The translations under genes and the position numbers were made by a program. A stretch of DNA of 64,000 bases. Source: Limonium bicolor. Taxonomy: Eukaryota; Streptophyta; Magnoliopsida; Caryophyllales; Plumbaginaceae. Under the pieces are notes generated by a model. It was given only the letters and a program-made list of their open reading frames with translations. It did not search any database and was not told where the DNA came from. The stretch is from the NCBI GenBank assembly GCA_023374045.1, contig CM041777.1:464347827-464411826 (forward strand). Reading direction: 5' to 3'. Below are positions 1 through 12,865 of this stretch, in pieces (position 1 is the stretch's first letter; each line of letters begins with the position of its first letter).

Positions 1-1950
1 CAATTAGGACAGCCCGAGATATACTCACTTGGACAGTAGTCCCACGTACACACAAGGTGCTCACTGCCCTGATCATCCGAAGACTTCGGGACTATTTCAC
101 TTTGCCTTTGTAAAGGCGTCCATTTAGGTGGCCAAGGGCCTGGTGCCAACGGTAGCACACTCCGCCTGACGATCTATCTAGGTTCGTTCAGGATTAACTA
201 GGGTAAATCCGATACGGGATAACCCAAGAGATCTCTACGCGCGACCAGCAGCCAGTGGCTGTTTGGATTAAGGTACATCATCACATTCATTCACACTCCA
301 CTGTTAACTTCATTAGTTAGGTTGTCAGTTACAGTTTTAATTATGGAGAACATCACTTACTTTGTTGGCTGCCCTGTGGGTCTTACGCATGCCTAGAATA
401 ATACTAGGTAGTATTTATGTTCGAGTTGAAGCTTTAGGGACCGACAATGTCGTGTCCCGTCCCTAAGTGTTTTACTTAGGTTATAACTTCATACTTGTAA
501 TACTTAGCGTATTAGGTCAAGCAACGATAATTCCAATCACACGTCTCGCATATGTAGTTTTATATAAGTCGATCTATAGTCGACGTAGTATTAATCCCGT
601 AGGACGTTCGTGCATAAATTAATAATACAGTAACACAGATATCCATCACACACATAATCACATACATACATCCACACAAGTTATTTATCAAACAAATCCG
701 AGCCTGAGGAATTCCTCAGGACAACTCGGATCAAACCCCTTTACATACCGTACACCGTGTCAAGGTCGCGCAGTGTAGACCGCTAAGGCTATCGAGCGCG
801 CACGTCTGAAAGGATCTAGGAATACAAGGAACGCTAAGAGTCAATCCACATGACAGTATGATTCGGTATTTCCGAATAACGTCTGTAATCCCGGTACTAC
901 GCCCCCGAGTTTTCAACTGTTACTAGTTAAAGCATAGTTATCTTAAAAATTCCTTACTTGTAGTAAATATTAATATTCGGTTTAACATAGACGTCGGTTT
1001 TTATTCGAACGTCGTGGTTAACGGTTTCCAACGTAAGAATTGTATTTTCCCATCCCGAAGTATTTATAAGTGTTACACTTAATACGAATTCGTTCGTTCG
1101 TATAATTAATTCAACTGTTATAACGCATGCATGGGTATATGTTATAACCTATAGTTGCATGCATGGTTATATTTTATAACCTATAATTGTATGTGTTCCA
1201 TGCAACGTTAGTTTATATTGCATGGTTTATTACTATTCTTTGATATACCTTATATTGTACAACTTCCCCATTGTGTAACAAGTTGTATTCATTTAAAACT
1301 TTATGACTTTATAGTATACATTTATACTAATAAGTTAATACTCGCTATGTACTCATTATATGGTTTGTAAACCATATTATATATATGCATGTGGTTTGCG
1401 CCAGTATACATATGTGTATATACACCTTGTTTTCTCAATGAAATAAGAAGCTTGTATTATGTACACATTATTCCTTATACGAGGTTTATTTAAACCATTC
1501 CAATTCATATATTAACCATAGTATTTATGTCATTGTATACTATAGTTTTATCTTCATTTTTGATGTATGAATGTACACCTGAATGCGCTAGTGAGATAGT
1601 TTTAATAAACTATACTTTTGGCCACATAATATTATTTAGTGTTTCACTTATTACCATGATATCACATAGTATGATATTTTATTGTCATTAACTTATAACA
1701 TATAGTTTTAGTAATTGTTTGTATGAGTACCGAAAAGCATATACATGTGATATACTTATTCTTCTTTATTCCCCATAATTTTCATCAATCACAATATACC
1801 CACATGACTTATACCATATTATAAATGCCTTATTTTTATAACATAAAGCTTCGTAATAAAACATAGCCCAAGGTTTTATAACACTTTGTTATGATTACCG
1901 GAATTGTATATACATTTTATTCCATTTCCTTTCAAATCCCATACACTCCA
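1..1950 (-). mobile_element. Element III, left (3') LTR, first visible part
   Basis: This stretch aligns almost base for base with 61458-63395, the right LTR of the same element. That LTR starts at 60738, so about 720 bp of the left LTR lies before the window. The alignment breaks at 1950, where TGTAACACCCC of element I begins, and resumes after 51368. The sequence is AT-rich and non-coding; the short ORFs here are not conserved as proteins. The sense strand is minus, judged from the primer site next to the right LTR. No host gene is visible. Confidence 0.88.
1946..1950. repeat. Target site duplication CTCCA (left), element I
   Basis: CTCCA directly precedes the TG of element I and recurs at 51364-51368 directly after its terminal CA. 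The uninterrupted copy in the right LTR of element III (near 63390) has the site once. This fixes both ends of element I. Confidence 0.92.
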
Positions 1951-2047
1951 TGTAACACCCCTACTCTATTCGGCTCCTAATCAACTTACTTAACATTGTA
2001 ATCGCAGCGGTAATCTCAACAATTGTACTACTGGTGTCACCGTTCTC

Positions 2048-2063
2048 ACTCGCCCATACGAGT
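2048..2063 (-). promoter_or_regulatory. U5 hairpin with TATGGG loop (element I, left LTR)
   Basis: In the sense strand the arms are ACTCG and CGAGT around loop TATGGG, 97 bp from the LTR 3' end. The same position in the other LTR families carries a different stem with the same kind of loop (see findings). Confidence 0.6.
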
Positions 2064-2540
2064 AATAACGTGCTTACTGATAAATTCTTAAATACGAAAC
2101 AATTTCCCACAGTGACAACAAGAGATAGATCTAAACTTCCCAAACCAATATAAAATACATTCACAGTAAGCATTCTAAGTATCCAATCCTATACACGTTT
2201 CTAGGTTCGTATCAAAATGCAACAGTGCATATTTATACAACTGTAATTAAACTACCCAGCGCGTCCCTCTCTTTGTCGACACCGGAAGCTGCATACCTGC
2301 AAAAATGTTTGTTTGTGGTATGGAATCAGCCCCTGCTGAGTATGTTACTACATGACTGTCATGCCCCCTCGGAGCCTCAGTTAATTGGTCGAGAGCATGC
2401 AATTCATTTTCATGCAGGTAGTTTATATATAAAAACTGTAAAGCCACAACATATATTGCAGTGAACTCAAAAAGTAAACAAGCCCCCGGCTTCACACATC
2501 GCATCGCAATATACCACTGGAAGCGTTACAACGCTTATAT

Positions 2541-2728
2541 GAGTACAGAGACTCCATTCCAACAAACACTTGATAGTTCATAGTTGAGTACGTCGACTCG
2601 CTCGACCAAACAATCCACAATAATCCACACACGAGCACAGCGACTCGACTCATCCAGTTCACAACATAGATATAAGTACAATGATTCAATTAATCCAATT
2701 CACAACACACATATGAGTACAACGACTC
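2541..2728. repeat. Series of five GAGTAC-N2-CGACTC-like boxes
   Basis: Boxes resembling GAGTACNNCGACTC occur at 2541, 2586, 2633, 2674 (degenerate) and 2715, spaced 37-47 bp. The same series recurs in the other LTRs of this family, starting near 6093, 29260 and 46811. They generate the small conserved-looking ORFs in these LTRs. Function unknown. Confidence 0.55.
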
Positions 2729-5599
2729 ATTTAATCAACACCACCAACATACCACACATAACCACAAAGCATAACCAATGAACAATAAGGCGAAAACGAC
2801 GAGAACTATAAACAAGTATAAATTCCCGTCTTTGGCATGCAAGCCCAAATAATGTTCGCCTAATGTACGAGCTAATATAGTCGTTCGTAATTGTTCAGTC
2901 ATGCCTGATGACAACGTCTCGTTAGAACGACGTGTCTCTAAGTTACCCATCGCCTATGGCGGGTCACACACGGCAGTAGCGATTCCAGCGGTAGAGTCTC
3001 CGACCGACGAACCATCTGTAGTCCGTTGGAAATTTACCCAGATACTTACGGTTACCACACGGTACCCTAGTATCGTTAATGGATCACAGTTCACAGCAAG
3101 AGCCACATCCTCTTGATAACTGATCTATACCATCGCATTTGTTTTACTATTTTTCCTAACACAGCAGACTAAGGTCGTTAGTCCAATCCTGGGTATGTCG
3201 ACTCGGGATCCAGTGTTAGATACGAGAGCGGCGTTTAAAAGAGGCCAATGCTCCGTATATAAGTCTCAGATAATATATATATATCTTATTATCCTAATGC
3301 TACAATGTTTTACTTACGTTCCTTATATTACACATATAAGATAGCATCATTGCCGCTAGTTCGTTTTATAATATATATGTTCATATATACGAACTGTACT
3401 GTTATCGTTCAACAGTAATAATAATAAGCAGCATTAATACACTACTCAGCATACTAATTCACACAAGCAGACATTCAATCTTAACATAGATTTTCACACA
3501 ATGTCTGAACCGAGGAAATCCTCAGAGACAATCAAGACACATAAATAACATACCGTTCACCCTGGTTGTATAACCGTGGAGTATGAATCAGCTAAAATCT
3601 CTGGAGATCCTCGAGACGCCTCTAACAATCTATTAATATGCATCACACTATGCATCAGCATCTCATATTAACAATACACTACGGCACCCCGTACCGTTAT
3701 TAATCTACCCCGGTTTATTCCCCGCTGTTAACTAATAACGTTTGTCGGGTTTTCGGTTTAACTCGGGATTTGGAAAAAAACGCTATATTACATGCGCGGT
3801 TACGTCGAGTATATTAATACACTTAACTTTAAACGTTTATTATCGCATGTAATTTAATACACCCTTGTATATCATATAGTTTGTTTTTATATTGCATGTA
3901 TAATTCTTTATCATGTATTATACATCTCACCTTAGTATTTATTTCCTAAGGTTAGTTTTTCCAAGTGTAATGTTGTATAATTCATATGTACAAATACTTT
4001 GAATTATATAAATCCTTATTATTTCATGTACACTCCTAACATTAGAATTTCCATATCTAATGTTTATAATTCTTTTCTCCTTATCTTATATCATTTTAAT
4101 TATGATAACACATGGTTTTTAAATCATATTATATTTTTCCACACTATAACATATATTTATTTATATACATGTATTATGGGACTATTTATTATATAGTAAA
4201 TCTTTATAATATATAATCATTCTTTTTAATGAATACCTCTTATATTATAAATGTTATAACTTATAACATTAAAACCATATTATAAATTTCACTTAAAAAT
4301 GTTAATATTTCCGAACAGCACCTATGTCTTAAATATTTACAAATCCACAATTTATATATTGTTATATCATAGTTATATAACATATATTATGACATTTATG
4401 TCATCAAAACAATTATAACCTATAGTTATATATTGTTATAAAATACCAAACGGCCCATAAAACTTTCGGTTTTTATTTTCCCCTACCTTACTTCCATAAA
4501 TTACAAACCAACCCCAAATTATATTTCCTTGTTACACTTATAATATATACCTTATATTATAATCTTTACACCTTAATATAATTATAACCTATGGTTATAA
4601 TTCCTTAAAATAACCGAACAGACCCCATGGTCTATTCTAATTTAGTTTCCACCACTAAACTTTCTATATTCACCAAATAACCCCATTTTATAACATATAA
4701 TTTCTAATACCATCAAAACCATATATTATACATATATCTTCATAAAACCTCATATATAATTCCAAAAATTACCAAACTATACTAAAAGGTTATAAATATC
4801 ATTTCTAACCTTATACTTTCTATAAATCTCGGTTTTGCCCATATGTTACCCATTTGTAACAAATGTTATGGAATATCATAAATTATACTTTATATAATTC
4901 ATATAAACTCCAAATTTAACCAAATAAACTTCTTAAAATTCCTAATAACTAAGGTTTGTACTAAACTCCATTTAGTACCCCAAGTTTTCAGAAATTACTA
5001 TATCACCCATCTCTTATAAATCTTTTACAATTTAATAACTATCTTATTATAAGGTAGTATTTTAATTTCTCAAATTCTCCAAACTTGGTCAAAGTCTCCT
5101 ATATAGTCAACTTTGACTTCAAATACCAAACTGGAACCAAACTTTCGGTAATCACCAAATATACCCAATAGTTTTCTATATTTACAATTTTGACACAAAA
5201 CATTATAAAATGTTATAATTTTTATTAATTTCATTTAAAAACCCTAAATTCCTCTAAATTAAGCCCACGGCCTAATAAATTGCTAGTAATTACCGTTTGA
5301 CCCCAAACTTAATTATATAAGCATTAATTAAACTAAATAAGCTTTAAACTTAAATTAAAATGGCCTAATGACATGGCCTTATTACAACCTTGCTTTATAA
5401 CATAAAATTACACATAAATAGCTCAAGAATACTTTAAACTCTCGGCCTTACACACATCTTTTCTTTATTTACCAATTTTCCACATAATGTCTTAAATTTG
5501 ACTGTAACACCCCTACTCTATTCGGCTCCTAATCAACTTAATTAACATTGTAATCGCAGCGGTAATCTCAACAATTGTACTACTGGTGTTACCGTTCTC

Positions 5600-5615
5600 A
5601 CTCGCCCATACGAGT
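5600..5615 (-). promoter_or_regulatory. U5 hairpin with TATGGG loop (element II, left LTR)
   Basis: Sense-strand arms ACTCG/CGAGT, loop TATGGG, 97 bp from the LTR end. Identical to the copies at 28767, 2048 and 46317. Confidence 0.6.
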
Positions 5616-8600
5616 AATAACGTGCTTACTGATACATTCTTAAATACGAAACATTTTCCCACAGTGACAACAAGAGATAGATCTAAACTTCCCAAATCAA
5701 AAATAAAATACATTCACAGTAAGCATTCTAAGTATCCCAATCCTATACACGTTTCTAGGTTCGCATCAAAATGCAATAGTGCATATTTAAACAACTGTAA
5801 CCAAACTACCCAGCACGTCCCTCTCTTTGTCGACACCGGAAGCTGCATACCTGCAAAAATGTTTGTTCGTGGTATGGAATCAGCCCCTGCTGAGTATGTT
5901 ACTACATGACTGTCATGCCCCCCCAGACCCTCAGTTAATTGGTCGAGAGCATGCAATTCATTTTCATGCAGGTAGTTTTATATAAAAACTGAAAAGCAAC
6001 AACATGTACTGCAGTGAACTTAAATATTAAACAAGCCCCCGGCTTCACACATCGCATCGTAATATACCACAGAAAGCGTTACAACGCTTATATGAGTACA
6101 GAGACTCCAATCCAACAAACACTTGATAGTTCATAGTTGAGTACGTCGACTCGCTCGACCAAACAATCCACAATAATCCACACACGAGCACAGCGACTCG
6201 ACTCATCCAGTTCACAACATAGATATAAGTACAATGACTCAATTAATTCAATTCACAATACACATATGAGTACAACGACTCATTTAATCAACAGCTCCAA
6301 TTTACCACACATAACTGCAAAGCATAACCAATGAGCAACAAGGCGAAACAACGAGGACTATAAACAAGTATAAATTCCCGTCTTTGGCATGCAAGCCCAA
6401 ATAATGTTCGCCTAATGTACGAGCTAATACAGTCGTTCGTAACTGTTCAGTCATGCCTGATGACAACGTCTCGTTAGAACGACGTGTCTCTAAGTTATCC
6501 AACTCCTATGACGGGTCACACACGGCAGTAGCCACTCCAGCGGTAGAGTCTCCGACCGACGAACCATCTGTAGTCCGTTGGAAATTTATCCAGATACTTA
6601 CGGTTACCACACGGTACCCTAGTATCGTTAATGGATCACAGTTCACAGCAAGAGCCACATCCTCTTGATAAACTGATCTATACCATCGCATTTATTTTAC
6701 TATTTTTCCTAACACAGCAGACTAAGGTCGTTAGTCCAATCCTGAGTACGTCGACTCGGGATCCAGTGTTAGATACGAGAGCGGCGTTTAGAAGAGGCCA
6801 ATACTCCGTATATAAGTCTCAGATCATATATATATATCTTATTATCCTAATGCTACAACGTTTTACTTACGTTCCTTATATCACACATATAAGATAGCAT
6901 CATTGTCGCTAGTTCGTTTTATAATATGTTCATATATACGAACTGTACTGTTATCGTTCAACAGTAATAATAATAAGCAGCATTAATACACAACTCAAGC
7001 ATATTAATTCACACAAGCAGACATTCAATCTTAACACAGATTTTTCACACAATGTCTGAGCTGAGGAAATCCTCAGAGACAATCAAGCCACATAAATAAC
7101 ATACCGTTCACCCTGGATGTATAACCGTGGAGTATGAATCAGCAAAAATCTCTGGAGATCCTCGAGACGCCTCTAACAATCTATTAATATGCATCACACT
7201 ATGCATCAGCATCTCATATTAACAATACACTACGGCACCCCGTACCGTTATTAATCTACCCCGGTTTATTCCCCGTTGTTAACTAATAATGTTTGTCGGG
7301 TTTTCGGTTTAACTCGGGACTAGGAAAAACGCTATATCACATGCGTGGTTACGTCGAGTATATTAATACACTTAACTTTAAACGTTTATTATCGCATGTA
7401 GTTTAATACACCTTGTATATGATATAGTTTATCACTATATTGCATGTATAATCTTAATCATACATTATACATCTCACCTTAGTATTTATTTCCTAAGGTT
7501 AGTTTTTCCAAGTGTAATGTTGTATAATTCATATGTACAAATACTTTGAATTATATAAATCCTTATTATATCATGTACACTCCTAACATTAGAATTTCCA
7601 TATCTAAAGTTTGTAATTCTTTTTCCCTTTATCTTATATCATTTTAATTATGGTAATACATGGTTATTGAACCATATTATAAATTTCACTCCATAACATA
7701 TATTTATGTATATACATGTATTACGGAACTACTTATTATATGGTAAATCTTTAATATATATATTCATTCTTTTTAATGAATACCTCTTATATTATAAATG
7801 TTATAACTCTTATAACATTAAAAACCATATTTTAAATTTCACTTAAAAATGTTAATATTTCCGAACATCACCTATGTTCTTAAATATTTACAAAATCCTC
7901 CACATAATTTACATATTGTTATATCATTGTTATATAACATATATTATGACATTTATGCCATCAAAACAATTATAACCTATAGTTATATATTGTTATAAAA
8001 TACCAAACAACCCATAAAACTTTCGGTTTTTATTTTCCCCCACCATACTTCCATAAATTACAAATCAACCCCAAATTATATTTCCTTGTTACACTTGTAA
8101 TATATACCTTATATTATAATCCTTAAATAATTATAACCTATGGTTATATTTTCTCAAAATAACCGAACAGACCCCATGGTCTATTTAAATTTAATTTCCA
8201 CCACTTAACTTCCTATAATCACCAAATAACCCCATTTAATAATATATAGTTTCTAATATCATCAAAACTATATATTATACATATATCTTCATAAAACCTC
8301 ATATATAATTCCAAAAATTACCAAACTATACCAAAAGGTTATAAATACCATTACTAACCTTATACTTTCTATAAATCTCGGTTTTTCCACATATGTTACC
8401 CATTTGTAACAATGTTATGAAATACCATATATTATACTTATATAATTCATATAAACTCCAAATTTAACCAAATAAACTTCTAAAAATTCCTAATAACCTA
8501 AGGTCTTTACTAAACTCCATTTAGTACCCCAAGTTTTCGGAAATCACAATACCACCCCAAATCTTATAAATCTTTTACAATTTAATAAGTATCTTATTAT

Positions 8601-10289
8601 AAGGTAGTATTTTAATTCCTTAAATTCACCAAACTTGGTCAAAGTCTCCTATATAGTCAACTTTGACTTCTAATACCAATTTGGACCCAACTCTCTCGGT
8701 AATTACCAAACTTAACCCATAGTTTTCTATTTTTACAATTTTGACACAAAACTTTATAAAATGTTATAATTTTTATTAAATTCATTTAACAACCCTAACT
8801 TCCTCTAAATTAAGCCCACGGCTTAATATTTTGTTAGTAATTACCGTTTGACCCCAAACTTAATTATATAAGCATAAACTTAAATAAATAAGCTTTAAAC
8901 TTAAATGAAAATGGCCTAATGACATGGCCTTATTACAACCTTGCTTTATAACATAAAATTACACATAAATATCTCAAATTATACAATAAACTCACGTCCT
9001 TGCTGTAGTTTATTTATCTTTCCACATAATGTCATAATTTGACCATTATGTTAATTAAATCACTTAAATGACTAGCTTAATTTATCTTAGTCATTTTTTC
9101 CATTCTTAGGTTAATATAACCCATATATTTATCTCCACTCTCGGCACATATATTATATATGCTAAGAAATCATAAAAATCATAAGTTTAAGGTGTTTATA
9201 CCTTGATTTATCCTTGTATGAACTCGGCAGCTTGAAGGAAAATTTACCACATCATTTAGACATGTTTAATACACCAAAATAAGATATGGTTATACTCCAA
9301 GCTTGAGCTTAACCATAAAGAACAATTAATGTAAGATTTAAGGCAAAAATCACCTTAAAAATGCTAGGAAGTTTCCAAGAGATTTCGGCCAGAATTAAAC
9401 ACACCACAAGGTGTTAAATTTACCATATAAACATAGGAAATAGCTAGACAACAGCAAGCTGCTGTGGTAATAGGTTTTACCTTGGCAAAATGCCTTAAAG
9501 AAGAGTATTTCCTTTGGATTTTGGCCACCCTTGCTCCAAATGGTTAACCAACTGAATGAACATGTAAATATGAAGATTATGAGTGTATAAACTCATAAAA
9601 ATCAGAAGGAACCAACCGGATGGAGAGTAGAGAAGCTTAAGGTATGTTTTTACCTTGAAATGCAAATTTTGGAAACCTTGGCCCCTATACTTGTTTCAGC
9701 CGAGATTGGTGCTTGTTCTAACCTTAGAACACTGAGTATGAGCCATAGAAAGTGATAGATGATGAGCTCCAAGTGTGAGTAATGAAAAGATGAAGAAAAG
9801 GAGCTAAAATATGCCTTAAACCATTACCTTAGGAGCTTAATAGATTGAATTGCCTTCCTAACTCAAGAACACAGCTTGGGAGAGTTTAGAAACTCAGAGG
9901 GCTCGGCTGGATGGGGCAAGAGGCAAGGGAAATGCAAGGTAAGAGCTTAAATGATTGAAAAAGTTACTTTTGCTATAGTAAAATGGTGATTCATCACTTA
10001 ATTAGAAATTTAGCACTTAATGATGTGTGTGCTGTCTTCCCACCTCCTTGCCTGCCGACAGCCTAAGGGTTAGAAGGGTCAATTAGTTGACCATTGACCA
10101 ATTTGGTCAATTTTGCTTAAAAATGCACTATTTGGGTTACTATTCACAAATAAATGTCATTTTTGGATTTTTATTTTCAAACTTGGATTTAGACTTTATA
10201 ATATAGTCTATCATTTCAAATTAATAATATAAATGATATACTCCAGTCTTTAAAATGACAAAAAGTCATTATCTTAGAGCTCATACACA

Positions 10290-10305
10290 AAAAACGTGCT
10301 TTAAG
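10290..10305 (-). promoter_or_regulatory. Conserved U3 box CTTAAAGCACGTTTTT (element II)
   Basis: Sense-strand box about 295 bp inside the LTR 5' end. Its relatives lie in all five LTR families of this window in the same orientation. Possibly a transcription-factor site or part of a DNA palindrome; function inferred only. Confidence 0.55.
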
Positions 10306-10600
10306 GTGTTTTAGTGCACATTTTGTGTCACAGGGTGTTTCTGAGCTTAGTTTTCTTTGAGAACAGTTTTGTTGTGTTCCTTTATTCATTACAACACTTA
10401 GGAATCCACTTGGGATCCTATTTGAGGTCATACAATCATTATGGTGCTTTAAAGCTCATTTTTGGCTTTACCGATCTTAAGGCATGTTTTGCCTTGTTGA
10501 GATCTTTTAGATTGCTCCCCAATAGTGTTAAGATGTTTAATAACCATCTTAGATCATTAGTATATCATTTAATTGAGTTTTTAAGGTTAGGGGTATTTCA

Positions 10601-10636
10601 GTTTACCCCCCTTAAAAAGGCTTCGTCCCGAAGTCC
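10601..10636 (-). promoter_or_regulatory. Polypurine tract and adjoining hairpin of element II
   Basis: The plus strand reads ACCCCCCTTAAAAA beside the LTR end; in sense this is a polypurine run ending GGGGGGT, which primes plus-strand DNA. Directly upstream in sense lies a short hairpin around CTTCG and CGAAG. The same PPT plus hairpin module occurs a second time inside the element at 24559-24591. Confidence 0.8.
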
Positions 10637-10795
10637 TTATTCATAATCAGTTCACCTAGGGAATCCAGTTCCACTAAGTAATCACAGACAGATCATCACT
10701 AGGGAATACATCCCACTACGTTCAGACCTAATCTATATGTATCACATTCGATACCACATTAATCTCATTCCACATAGTCAATAATCATGACACAT

Positions 10796-10930
10796 TCATT
10801 CATAGACAGCACTAAACAAGGTGCAAAGCTCATTCATACGCAGCACTAGACAAGGTGCAAAACTCCTTCATACACAGCACTAGACAAGGTGCAAAGCTCA
10901 TTCATACACAACACTAGACAAGGTGCAAAA
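10796..10930. repeat. 34-bp minisatellite, four copies
   Basis: The core CACTAGACAAGGTGCAAA recurs with an exact 34-bp step (core CAAGGTGC at 10817, 10851, 10885 and 10919). Element I has three copies of the same unit at about 40860-40957, so the copy number changed after the two elements separated. Confidence 0.85.
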
Positions 10931-11128
10931 CCAACAAGAAGTACTCAAAGGTGTTTCGCAAGGGATACTCCACGCATCCCTATCTATACGCTAGTATCTC
11001 GCGAGGATACCTACACGTCACTCCGTGTGGCTGTGTGTGCATATATTTAACGATGGCAAATCACGGGGAAGCAGTCTCAAAGACCAGGACTTGACGATCC
11101 CCAACCCCATGCTAACCAACGTCAACTA

Positions 11129-11133
11129 CCCGT
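11129..11133. repeat. Target site duplication CCCGT (left), Athila-like element
   Basis: CCCGT precedes the TG of the 5' LTR and recurs at 23561-23565 after the CA of the 3' LTR. The empty site in element I (about 41152-41160) has it once. Confidence 0.95.
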
Positions 11134-11381
11134 TGATGAGTGTGAAATATGAATGGTTTTGGTGGTCTTTAATGCCTAATTTGTGTACGCGCATCAACAA
11201 TATTCCACACTTATCTTACGTTTTCCTTTGGTTTGTTGTTTGTTAAGGCTTGATACCCTTTTTCTATGTTAAATGCAGAGAAAAGCCAAGGAAACCCTAG
11301 ATTAACTCACAAGGGAGATAATGCAACAAACGGGGGTCGAATCGGAGTCAAAATGAAGAATTTAGAGGATTTTGAAGGTGT

Positions 11382-11645
11382 GTCCGAGCTTGTGTCCGAA
11401 CTTCCAAGCTCGGACACAGGTCGAGAAACTGTGTGCTGTGCCTGATGAGATGTCCGAACTTCGGTCCGAACATCGAAGTTCGGACATGGTTCGAGAATCT
11501 CAGCAAGAAAAGACGGAGGACTGACTTACGGTGCATGTCCGAACTTGTGTCCGAACATCGAAGTTCGGACACAAGTCGAGACTTTCTGAATTGGAGCGCT
11601 CAAGGCATTGTGTCCGAACATTGAAGGTCGGACCAATGTTCGGAC
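11382..11645 (+). repeat. Array of four 34-bp triple-module palindromes (Athila U3)
   Basis: Units at 11382-11415, 11452-11485, 11537-11570 and 11612-11645, each three 10-mers separated by 2-bp linkers: D (GTCCGAACTT), D, then the reverse complement D'. In unit 1 the first and third modules share a compensatory A/T to G/C change (GTCCGAGCTT with AAGCTCGGAC) that the middle module lacks. Unit 4 has an inverted middle module (D-D'-D'). Steps are 70, 85 and 75 bp. The 3' LTR copy is at 22187-22450. Confidence 0.9.
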
Positions 11646-11702
11646 GGCACGATAACTTCAGTGTAAACTCGGCGTTTTGAAGGGAAAAAGAGGAGAAAAG
11701 TC

Positions 11703-11710
11703 TATTTAAA
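11703..11710 (+). promoter_or_regulatory. Probable TATA box TATTTAAA of the Athila 5' LTR
   Basis: It lies 58 bp after the palindrome array and about 1 kb before the LTR end. The 3' LTR copy is at 22507-22514. No transcript evidence is available here. Confidence 0.5.
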
Positions 11711-12759
11711 CGACCTAATCAGAGGGGAGGGAATGATTCAATCATCGATCATTACAACACACACTCTCACGCTGATAAACGAGGTTCTCTCCACTCATCC
11801 ACGCCAATTGCATCAGTTCACCTTCATTTACATTCATCAAGCTTATCATCATCGTTCTGGAGGAGCATCGTCAGAAGGGAGTGAGGCCATCATCTTCAAC
11901 CTTACACCTGCATCCACCGATTCTGGATAGTCGTTCAACAGAAGGGTTTTTCTTCCTTTAGATGATTTCTATGTTGATTGTATTTATCTGTTTCTTGGCA
12001 ATGTCTGGCTAGTAGAGATTTAACTCTGGGGTAGGGTTGTTCAAGATGGATTCAATGTAGTTAAGAATTCTGCAGTTTGATTATGAGATTGTGATGGATT
12101 GTTTCCAGGATAATGATTATCAATTTTCTTCTCTATTAATTTCGCGAGTTATAGAGTTGTTCTGCGAAACCTATTAAGATCAGACAAGGTGATTAATAGG
12201 GAGTTCGAATTAACCTGGGAATTTGGGGAAGGATTAGTCGGATAGATAATCTTTCCTACAAACGCTAACAATTCTTTGTGCTTACTCCATCTATATGTGT
12301 TTTGCCAACTGCTAGATTAGAGTTGACATGTTCTGATAGGTGAGCTCTTCAATGAACTAGGATTTAGCATTGAAGAGATAGAAGAAATTGGCCTTTCCGT
12401 TTCTCATAATTAAATTGTAGAAGTTGCTAGATTCAATCAGTAAAGAACAACCCAAACCCGAAGTTCCACTCATATTATCAAACTCAACATTCATTTTCAC
12501 CAATTGTTTATTTCAACTTTGATTTGCATTTATTCGATTCAGTCTCAAAAACAATTCACAACCCCCCTGAATTTCCAGTTTTCTTAGGATTTAGGATAGG
12601 ACTTAGGCTTATTTATTCAAGTCCCACGGTTCGATACCTGGTTGCTTAATTTTCTATACTATAGTGACCGGGATTTTTGCAACCCGACAGACTTATTGAT
12701 TTATTATTTTCTAGATTAATTTGTTTAGTTTTAGTAGATCATTTTACCTGTTCGCAAAA

Positions 12760-12777
12760 TGGCGCCGTTGCCGGGGA
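12760..12777 (+). promoter_or_regulatory. Primer-binding site, tRNA-Asp type
   Basis: TGGCGCCGTTGCCGGGGA begins three bases after the LTR. This is the primer site known from Athila elements. Confidence 0.9.
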
Positions 12778-12865
12778 CTTGACTTTGTCAAGTCCTTTGC
12801 CTTGGTTGTCAATTGTTTTTTATTTTATTTGATTTGTTTTGTGTAACTGTGCAGGTGTTTGGTGA

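Larger units (their letters stand above)
1951..5502 (-). mobile_element. Element I left (3') LTR, interrupted
   Basis: About 3.55 kb of LTR matches 46220-49787 closely. It is cut at 5502 by insertion of element II within an AAATTTGAC context. The remaining ~1.6 kb (equivalent to 49788-51363) is missing from the window because of the deletion ending at 40719. It is non-coding and AT-rich, with a U5 hairpin at 2048-2063, a palindrome AAGCGTT/AACGCTT at 2521-2536 and a series of GAGTAC-type boxes at 2541-2728. Confidence 0.87.
5503..10600 (-). mobile_element. Element II left (3') LTR, complete, about 5.1 kb
   Basis: The LTR runs from TGTAACACCCC to GGGGTATTTCA and is followed by the polypurine tract. 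It matches 28670-30013 plus 38432-40719 and, more distantly, element I's LTRs. It is AT-rich and non-coding. The sense-strand U3 start at the right end holds a conserved box (10290-10305) and an imperfect palindrome with CACAAAA and TTTTGTG arms. The U5 end holds a hairpin at 5600-5615. Confidence 0.9.
10637..11133 (-). mobile_element. Element II internal region, polypurine-tract side
   Basis: Non-coding interior that matches 40720-41160 of element I. It carries a 34-bp minisatellite and ends at the Athila insertion. No reading frame resembles a known protein. Confidence 0.8.
11134..12756 (+). mobile_element. Athila-like 5' LTR
   Basis: Starts TGATGAGTGTG and ends CCTGTTCGCA. U3 carries the 34-bp palindrome array at 11382-11645, followed 58 bp later by TATTTAAA. 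About 1 kb of leader lies downstream of the likely TATA box. Near-identical to 21939-23560. Confidence 0.93.

Noticed and set aside
1961..2950. Small ORFs of 60-110 codons repeated in the LTRs (e.g. 1961-2173, 5513-5713, 28680-28880, 46230-46466)
   Set aside because: They recur because the LTRs recur, have no known domain, and frame breaks differ between copies.
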